Source of the DNA: Streptomyces humi
GTDB lineage: Bacteria > Actinomycetota > Actinomycetes > Streptomycetales > Streptomycetaceae
Assembly: GCF_001005085.2 (NCBI RefSeq)
Contig: NZ_LBMU02000070.1
Location: 62,001 to 126,000 of the forward strand
Reading direction: 5' to 3'
DNA length: 64,000 nt
Position numbers and translations under genes: made by a program
In this document: in pieces, positions 59,824-64,000 of the stretch
Numbering within the stretch: position 1 is the stretch's first letter
Layout of the letters: every line of letters starts with the position of its first letter
The notes under the pieces: generated by a model
The model's input: only the letters and a program-made list of their open reading frames with translations
What the model was told of the DNA's origin: nothing
Databases searched by the model: none

Positions 59824-60870
59824 ATGACGGTGACCCTGGCGGACGTGGCGGCCCGCGCCCAGGTCTCGCCCGCGACGGTGTCGCGCGTACTGAACGGCAA
59901 CTACCCGGTGGCGGCGACCACTCGGGAGCGGGTGCTGCGGGCGGTGGACGAGCTGGACTACGTCCTCAACGGGCCCGCGAGCGCGCTCGCGGCGGCCACC
60001 TCCGACCTGGTCGGGATCCTCGTCAACGACATCGCCGACCCGTTCTTCGGGATCATGGCGGGGGCGATCCAGTCCGAGATCGGCGGGCCCGGCGGGCGCG
60101 CGGGCGGCGAGCGGCTGGCTGTGGTGTGCAACACAGGGGGCTCGCCGGAGCGGGAGCTGACGTACCTGACCCTGCTCCAGCGGCAGCGGGCGGCGGCGGT
60201 GGTCCTGACCGGCGGGGCCGTGGAGGACGCGCCGCACGCGGCGGCGGTGGCGGCGAAGCTGCGCAAGCTCGCCGACGCGGGCACCCGCGTGGTGCTGTGC
60301 GGGCGGCCGCCGGCGCCGGAGACCGACGCGGTGGCGCTGACCTTCGACAACCGCGGGGGCGGCAAGGAACTCACCGAGCACCTCATCGGGCTCGGGCACC
60401 GGCGGCTCGGCTACATCGCGGGCCCGGAGGAGCGGACGACCACCCGGCACCGGCTCGAGGGGCACCGGGCGGCGCTGGCCGCGGCCGGGATCGAGGAGGA
60501 CCCGCGCTGGACCGTGCACGGCCGGTACGACCGGCGGGCGGGGTACGAGGCGACGCTGGAGCTGCTGCGCCGGGACCCCACGCTCACCGCCGTGGTGGCC
60601 GCGAACGACTCCGTCGCGCTGGGCGCGTGCGCGGCGCTGCGCGAGTCGGGACTGCGGATCCCGGAGGACGTGTCGGTGGCCGGCTTCGACGACCTGCCGT
60701 TCAGCATCGACGCGGTGCCTTCGCTGACGACGGTACGGCTGCCGTTGGCGGAGGCGGGCGCACGGGCCGGGCGGATCGCCATGGGGCGCGAGGAGCCGCC
60801 ACCGGGAGGCATCGCGACGGTCCGGGGGGAGCTGATGGTCCGGGGCTCCTCAGGGGTACCGCGAGGCTGA
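59824..60870 (+). CDS. LacI-family regulator of the DUF993 cluster
   Basis: 348 aa from the ATG at 59824 with GGAGGACGACGAG upstream. HTH VTLADVAARAQVSPATVSRVLNG, then a periplasmic-binding-like core (GYIAGPEERTTTRHRL, VSVAGFDDLPF). It is divergent from the oxidoreductase gene and separated by a LacI-type operator, so it likely represses the cluster until a sugar inducer binds. The effector is unknown. Confidence 0.93.
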   Translation: MTVTLADVAARAQVSPATVSRVLNGNYPVAATTRERVLRAVDELDYVLNGPASALAAATSDLVGILVNDIADPFFGIMAGAIQSEIGGPGGRAGGERLAVVCNTGGSPERELTYLTLLQRQRAAAVVLTGGAVEDAPHAAAVAAKLRKLADAGTRVVLCGRPPAPETDAVALTFDNRGGGKELTEHLIGLGHRRLGYIAGPEERTTTRHRLEGHRAALAAAGIEEDPRWTVHGRYDRRAGYEATLELLRRDPTLTAVVAANDSVALGACAALRESGLRIPEDVSVAGFDDLPFSIDAVPSLTTVRLPLAEAGARAGRIAMGREEPPPGGIATVRGELMVRGSSGVPRG

Positions 60871-60892
60871 GGCGGCGCCGACCGCCCGGGGT

Positions 60893-61066
60893 CTCACAGA
60901 TCGCGGGCGACCGGCGGGGGGCCTCACAGCCCTCAGACCACAGGCGACCGGCCGGGCGTCTCACAGCCCCGAACCGCGGGCGGCCGACCGGCATCCCGTG
61001 GGCCGCGCGCAGGCGGCGGTCGACCGGCGTCCCGTGGGCCGCGCGCGGGCGGCGGTCGGTCGGGGA
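60893..61066. repeat. Degenerate GC-rich tandem repeats
   Basis: Three short units with CTCACAG...GCGACCGGC are followed by two units of about 34 bp sharing CCGTGGGCCGCGCGC. They fill the space between the LacI gene and the convergent FAD monooxygenase. No gene is evident there. Confidence 0.65.
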
Positions 61067-61114
61067 GCCGTCTCGCACACCACGGACCGGGGGTGGTCGG
61101 CGGGGCGGTGGGGG

Positions 61115-62350
61115 TCAGGGTCTGGGAGGGCGGGAGCGGGTCAGCAGCGGGAGCGGTGCCTCGCCTCGTCTGCGGTCCCGGTACCAGCGGCGGCCGGTGT
61201 CGTAGGCCCGGCGGGCCCGGCGCACCGGGGTCAGCTGGGTGGCCAGGTGGGTCTGATAGCGCCAGGGGGGCTGGTTGCCCTGGCGGACCGCCATCGCGTA
61301 GGCGAAGTCGACGGGGTCGCGGTCGAGGTAGCCGTCGAGGTGCTCGAACCAGGCCATGCTGGTGCGTGCCGCCGCCTGGACGGAGTGCAGTTCGGCGCGG
61401 CGGTGCCGGTCGTACTCGTGCAGGGCGACCCGCGGATCGTCGTACCGCTTCAGCGCGTGGGCGAGCACGATCGCGTCGATCATCGCGAGCCGGGTGCCGG
61501 AGCCCAGGGTGAAGTGGGTGGTGTGCGCGGCGTCGCCGGCGAGGACCACCCGGCCGTCGACCCAGGTCCTGTTGGTGACGTGCGTGAAGCGCTGCCACCT
61601 CGCCGGGGCGCCGCGCGACCTGCTGATCAGGGAGTGGCCGTCGAGGGCCCGGTGGAACACCTTCTCCAGCAGGGGTACGGCGTCCTCCTCGCCCATCGTG
61701 TCGAGGCCGAGGCCCTGCCAGGTCTCCGGGGAGCACTCGACGATGCAGGTGCTGACACCTTTGAACGACGGGTAGGCGTGGAACCAGATCCAGCCCGCCT
61801 CGGTCTCCTCGAAGGCGAAGACGAAACTGTCGAACTGCCGGTCCGTGCCGAGCCAGATGAACGGGTTGCGGCCGGTCTCCAGCCGGGTGCCGAAGTGCTC
61901 GGCGCGGCTCTGCCGGATCCGGCTGTTCGCGCCGTCGGCGGCCAGCACCAGGTCGGCTTCGGGCAGGTCGGCGGGGTCGGCGAGGCGCTCTCCGTGCCGT
62001 ACGTCCACGCCCAGGGACCGGGCGCGCCGGGTCAGGATGTCGAGCAGGGCGGCGCGGCCCATGCTGTAGCCGTAGCCGCCGAAGTAGGCGGTCCCGTCGT
62101 GCCGGTCGCCGTGCACGCGGATGTCCTGCTGCTGCCAGAGCACGGAGCCGGCGCTGATCGCGCGGGCGCTCTCGGGGTCGTTGCCGTGCAGGATGTCCAG
62201 CAGGTCGTTCCAGTACACGACGCCCCAGCCGTAGGTGGCCTCGGGCGGGTCCGCCTCCAGGACGGTGATCTCGTGTCCGGCGTCCCGCAGCTTCGCCGAG
62301 ATCGAGAAGTAGAGTCCGGCCGGGCCTCCGCCCACGCAGACGATCCTCAT
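61115..62350 (-). CDS. FAD-dependent aromatic monooxygenase
   Basis: 411 aa from the ATG at 62350, with AGGAGG 10 bases upstream. Nucleotide fold VGGGPAGLYFSI (residues 6-17) and the GDAAHTTHFTLGSGT motif of class-A flavoprotein hydroxylases. YGWGVVYWNDLLDILHG and the overall length resemble the monooxygenase half of anthraniloyl-CoA/salicylyl-CoA monooxygenases. It would hydroxylate a CoA-bound or free aromatic. The fused reductase half found in some relatives is missing. It is a single gene. Confidence 0.85.
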   Translation of the reverse strand: MRIVCVGGGPAGLYFSISAKLRDAGHEITVLEADPPEATYGWGVVYWNDLLDILHGNDPESARAISAGSVLWQQQDIRVHGDRHDGTAYFGGYGYSMGRAALLDILTRRARSLGVDVRHGERLADPADLPEADLVLAADGANSRIRQSRAEHFGTRLETGRNPFIWLGTDRQFDSFVFAFEETEAGWIWFHAYPSFKGVSTCIVECSPETWQGLGLDTMGEEDAVPLLEKVFHRALDGHSLISRSRGAPARWQRFTHVTNRTWVDGRVVLAGDAAHTTHFTLGSGTRLAMIDAIVLAHALKRYDDPRVALHEYDRHRRAELHSVQAAARTSMAWFEHLDGYLDRDPVDFAYAMAVRQGNQPPWRYQTHLATQLTPVRRARRAYDTGRRWYRDRRRGEAPLPLLTRSRPPRP

Positions 62351-62476
62351 CCGGTCACCGCCTCCTGGCGTCGGGGCCCGTGCCCCGCAAGGGATTCGAT
62401 GCACGGGTCCGGGTGCCCGAGGGGTCGGGCACCCGGATCCGTCCTTCACTGTCAGAGAGCGTCAGCGACCGTGGGT

Positions 62477-62887
62477 TCAGTCTCCCCAGCCACCGCCGCC
62501 GTAGCCGCCGCCCCCGCCCCAGCCGTCGTCGTCGCCGCCCCAGCCGCCGCCACCGTGGTGGCCGCCGCCCCAGCCGTAGTCGTCGTCGCCGCCCCAGCCC
62601 CAGCCGCCGTGGTCGTGGCCGCCGCCGTAGCCGCCACCGCCGTAGCCACCGCCGCCGTAGCCGCCACCGCCGTAGCCGCCGCCACCGTGGCCGCCGCCGC
62701 CGTAGCCGCCACCGCCGCCGTGGCCGCCACCGCCGCCACCGCCGCCGTGGTCGCCGTACGCGGCGACGTGGGCGGGTGCGGCACCGGTGGCCGCGCCGGC
62801 GACTCCGGCACCGGCCGCGAGCGCCAGGATGGGCGCCGAGATCGCAGCGATCGCGACCCTCTTCATACGTGTGGTGTGCGCGCGCAT
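62477..62887 (-). CDS. Glycine-rich secreted protein
   Basis: 136 aa from the ATG at 62887 with GAGAGGGG upstream. A signal peptide (MKRVAIAAISAPILALAAG, residues 8-26) ends near AGAA. The mature part is mostly GGYGGGG repeats, then a WGWGGDDDYGWGG segment rich in Trp and Asp. It is likely a disordered extracellular or wall-associated protein, possibly adhesive or water-binding. No enzymatic motif. A promoter is readable at 63083-63111. Confidence 0.8.
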   Translation of the reverse strand: MRAHTTRMKRVAIAAISAPILALAAGAGVAGAATGAAPAHVAAYGDHGGGGGGGGHGGGGGYGGGGHGGGGYGGGGYGGGGYGGGGYGGGHDHGGWGWGGDDDYGWGGGHHGGGGWGGDDDGWGGGGGYGGGGWGD

Positions 62888-63082
62888 TTCTCGCCCCTCT
62901 CCGAGGGTGTGGATGTGTACCGGCGGCCGCTCAGGGGGACCGCCCTGCGTGCGCTCCAGAGCCTGCGCGCAGCTCTGAGCGCGTCCGCCGCCCTCGATGC
63001 CGGTTCTCCGCACCGCACGGGTTCTCCGGCGGACCACGTCACGCCCGAAGTTGAAAACGGACATAAGTGACGTTCGTGTATA

Positions 63083-63111
63083 AACCTACGGCGCTGACGC
63101 GACGAAGTCAA
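63083..63111 (-). promoter_or_regulatory. Promoter of the glycine-rich protein gene
   Basis: On the minus strand, TTGACT (63106-63111) and TAGGTT (63083-63088) are separated by 17 bases, a good housekeeping-type match. It implies a leader of about 190 bases before the ATG. Confidence 0.65.
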
Positions 63112-63223
63112 AAGCAGGACCGAGACCAGGCAAAAAGAACAAGTAAAGCCCGGACGGCCCGCGTTCGGGCCGACGCCTTCCGGCCTGACGGGGCGACGGG
63201 TTAGCCTCGGAGGGCGATATCTC

Positions 63224-63234
63224 TGACTCAGTCA
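63224..63234. promoter_or_regulatory. Palindrome upstream of MarR-GNAT gene
   Basis: TGACT-C-AGTCA lies 18 bases before the start. The MarR-type protein may autoregulate through it. Confidence 0.45.
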
Positions 63235-63251
63235 ATCATCGAGGTCCCGCC

Positions 63252-64000
63252 ATGACCGTCCAGGACGTCCGCGCCTTCAACCGCTTCTACACCAACCTCA
63301 TCGGCGCCCTCGACTACGGCCGCCACCTCTACGCCCCGTACACCCTCACCGAGGCCCGGGTGCTCTACGAACTCGCGCACTCCACGGACACCGACGCGGC
63401 CGACCTGCGCGCCGATCTCGCACTGGACGCGGGGTACTTGAGCCGCATCCTCAACAAGTTCGAGACCGCCGGGCTGATCGAGCGCGCCCCCTCGGACAAG
63501 GATCCGCGGCGGCGCCGGGTGTCCCTCACCACGGCCGGCCGGGCCGCCGCCGGCCTGCTGGACGAACGGGCCCGGGAGTCGGTCGGCTCGCTGCTGGGCG
63601 CCCTGGACCCCGGCGACCGGCCGCGCCTGGCCGAGGCCATGCGCACCATCCGCACCCTCCTCGGCGACGGGCACGCCCCGGACGGCGCGGCCGAGCCCGT
63701 GCTGCGCGAGCCGCACCCCGGCGACCTGGGCTGGATCGTGCAGCGCAACGCCGCCCTGTACGCCGCCGAGTACGGCTTCAACGCCGACTACGAAGGGCTG
63801 GTCGCCCGGATCGTCGCCGACTACGCCGAGGACCACGACCCGCACCTGGAGCGGACCTGGATCGCCGAGTGGGCCGGGCGGCCGGTGGGCTGCGTGATGT
63901 GCGTGCGGGACGACGCCCCGGGCACCGCGCGGCTGCGGCTGCTGCTGGTCGAGCCGGACGCCCGCGGGCTCGGCATCGGGGACCGGCTGGTCGGCGCCGT
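63252..64000 (+). CDS. MarR-type HTH regulator fused to GNAT acetyltransferase (3' end outside window)
   Basis: At least 249 aa, open at the window edge. Residues 1-140 are a MarR-like winged helix (TEARVLYELAHSTDTDAADL, AGYLSRILNKFETAGLIER, DPRRRRVSLT). From about 155 a GNAT fold begins (PGDLGWIVQRNAALYAAEYG, with VEPDARGLGIGDRLV as the acetyl-CoA pyrophosphate loop). Such HTH/GNAT fusions are common in Streptomyces and may sense acetyl-CoA or modify a small molecule. Its start has a GAGGTCC ribosome-binding match. Confidence 0.87.
   Translation, partial: MTVQDVRAFNRFYTNLIGALDYGRHLYAPYTLTEARVLYELAHSTDTDAADLRADLALDAGYLSRILNKFETAGLIERAPSDKDPRRRRVSLTTAGRAAAGLLDERARESVGSLLGALDPGDRPRLAEAMRTIRTLLGDGHAPDGAAEPVLREPHPGDLGWIVQRNAALYAAEYGFNADYEGLVARIVADYAEDHDPHLERTWIAEWAGRPVGCVMCVRDDAPGTARLRLLLVEPDARGLGIGDRLVGA

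Larger units (their letters stand above)
62888..63251. other. Gene-free region between glycine-rich protein and MarR-GNAT gene
   Basis: Holds a minus-strand promoter at 63083-63111, a hairpin CGGCCCG-CGTT-CGGGCCG (63155-63172), an AT-rich block near 63060-63150, and the palindrome TGACTCAGTCA at 63224-63234. No small gene was found. Confidence 0.6.

Overview
The window is high-GC actinobacterial chromosome, almost certainly Streptomyces. The evidence is very strong G/C bias at third codon positions, frequent GTG/TTG starts, 4-base ATGA/GTGA stop-start overlaps, and a chaplin-rodlin aerial-hypha coat locus. The order chaplin-chaplin-rodlin-rodlin, then inositol, copper, citrate synthase and ribose genes, looks like conserved core-chromosome order as I remember it from S. 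coelicolor; I could not check this. I see no rRNA, tRNA, insertion sequence, phage gene or CRISPR array.

Layout. 1-5711: a surface-polysaccharide-type cluster (glycosyltransferase, Wzz-like membrane protein, FemAB/CelD-like acyltransferase, divergent secreted GH26-like hydrolase, ATP-grasp enzyme). 5926-9443: the aerial coat locus, with a sortase-motif protein carrying a shortened chaplin domain, a short chaplin and three rodlins. 9545-18416: a long-chain acyl-CoA ligase, a vWA lipoprotein, an ABC permease coupled to a hydrolase/ABC-ATPase fusion, and an amino-acid permease. 18747-24852: a myo-inositol catabolic operon (iolC, aldolase, iolB, iolD, mmsA) with a readable promoter, followed by a small HTH protein and a zinc alcohol dehydrogenase. 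26514-29667: an MMPL exporter divergent from a TetR regulator, with paired operators between them. 29915-33586: a PrsW protease, then a CsoR-type copper operon (copZ, copA). 34180-37930: citrate synthase and RecD2 helicase.

38102-41908 holds single genes: a PEP mutase/isocitrate lyase-like enzyme, a HIT-like protein, a two-domain VOC protein and an MBL-fold hydrolase with an N-terminal ferredoxin-like segment. 42282-48146 is a ribose operon: LacI regulator with two identical operators, ATPase, fused permease-binding protein, ribokinase and ribose pyranase. 48282-50270 holds a hypothetical protein, a small Smr protein and a GYD protein. 50437-55633 is a tightly coupled ABC importer operon with a benzoylformate-decarboxylase-like ThDP enzyme inserted between its second permease and its ATPase. 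55835-56185 is a small secreted protein. 56446-60870 is a sugar-catabolism-like cluster (isomerase, DUF993 aldolase-like, Gfo/Idh/MocA oxidoreductase) divergent from its LacI regulator. The window ends with an FAD monooxygenase, a glycine-rich secreted protein and the start of a MarR-GNAT fusion.

The points most worth a second look are the hydrolase-ABC fusion, the decarboxylase inside an importer operon, the chaplin domain that seems to have lost its amyloid core, the DUF993 cluster, the permease-binding-protein fusion, and a structured orphan stretch between copA and gltA.
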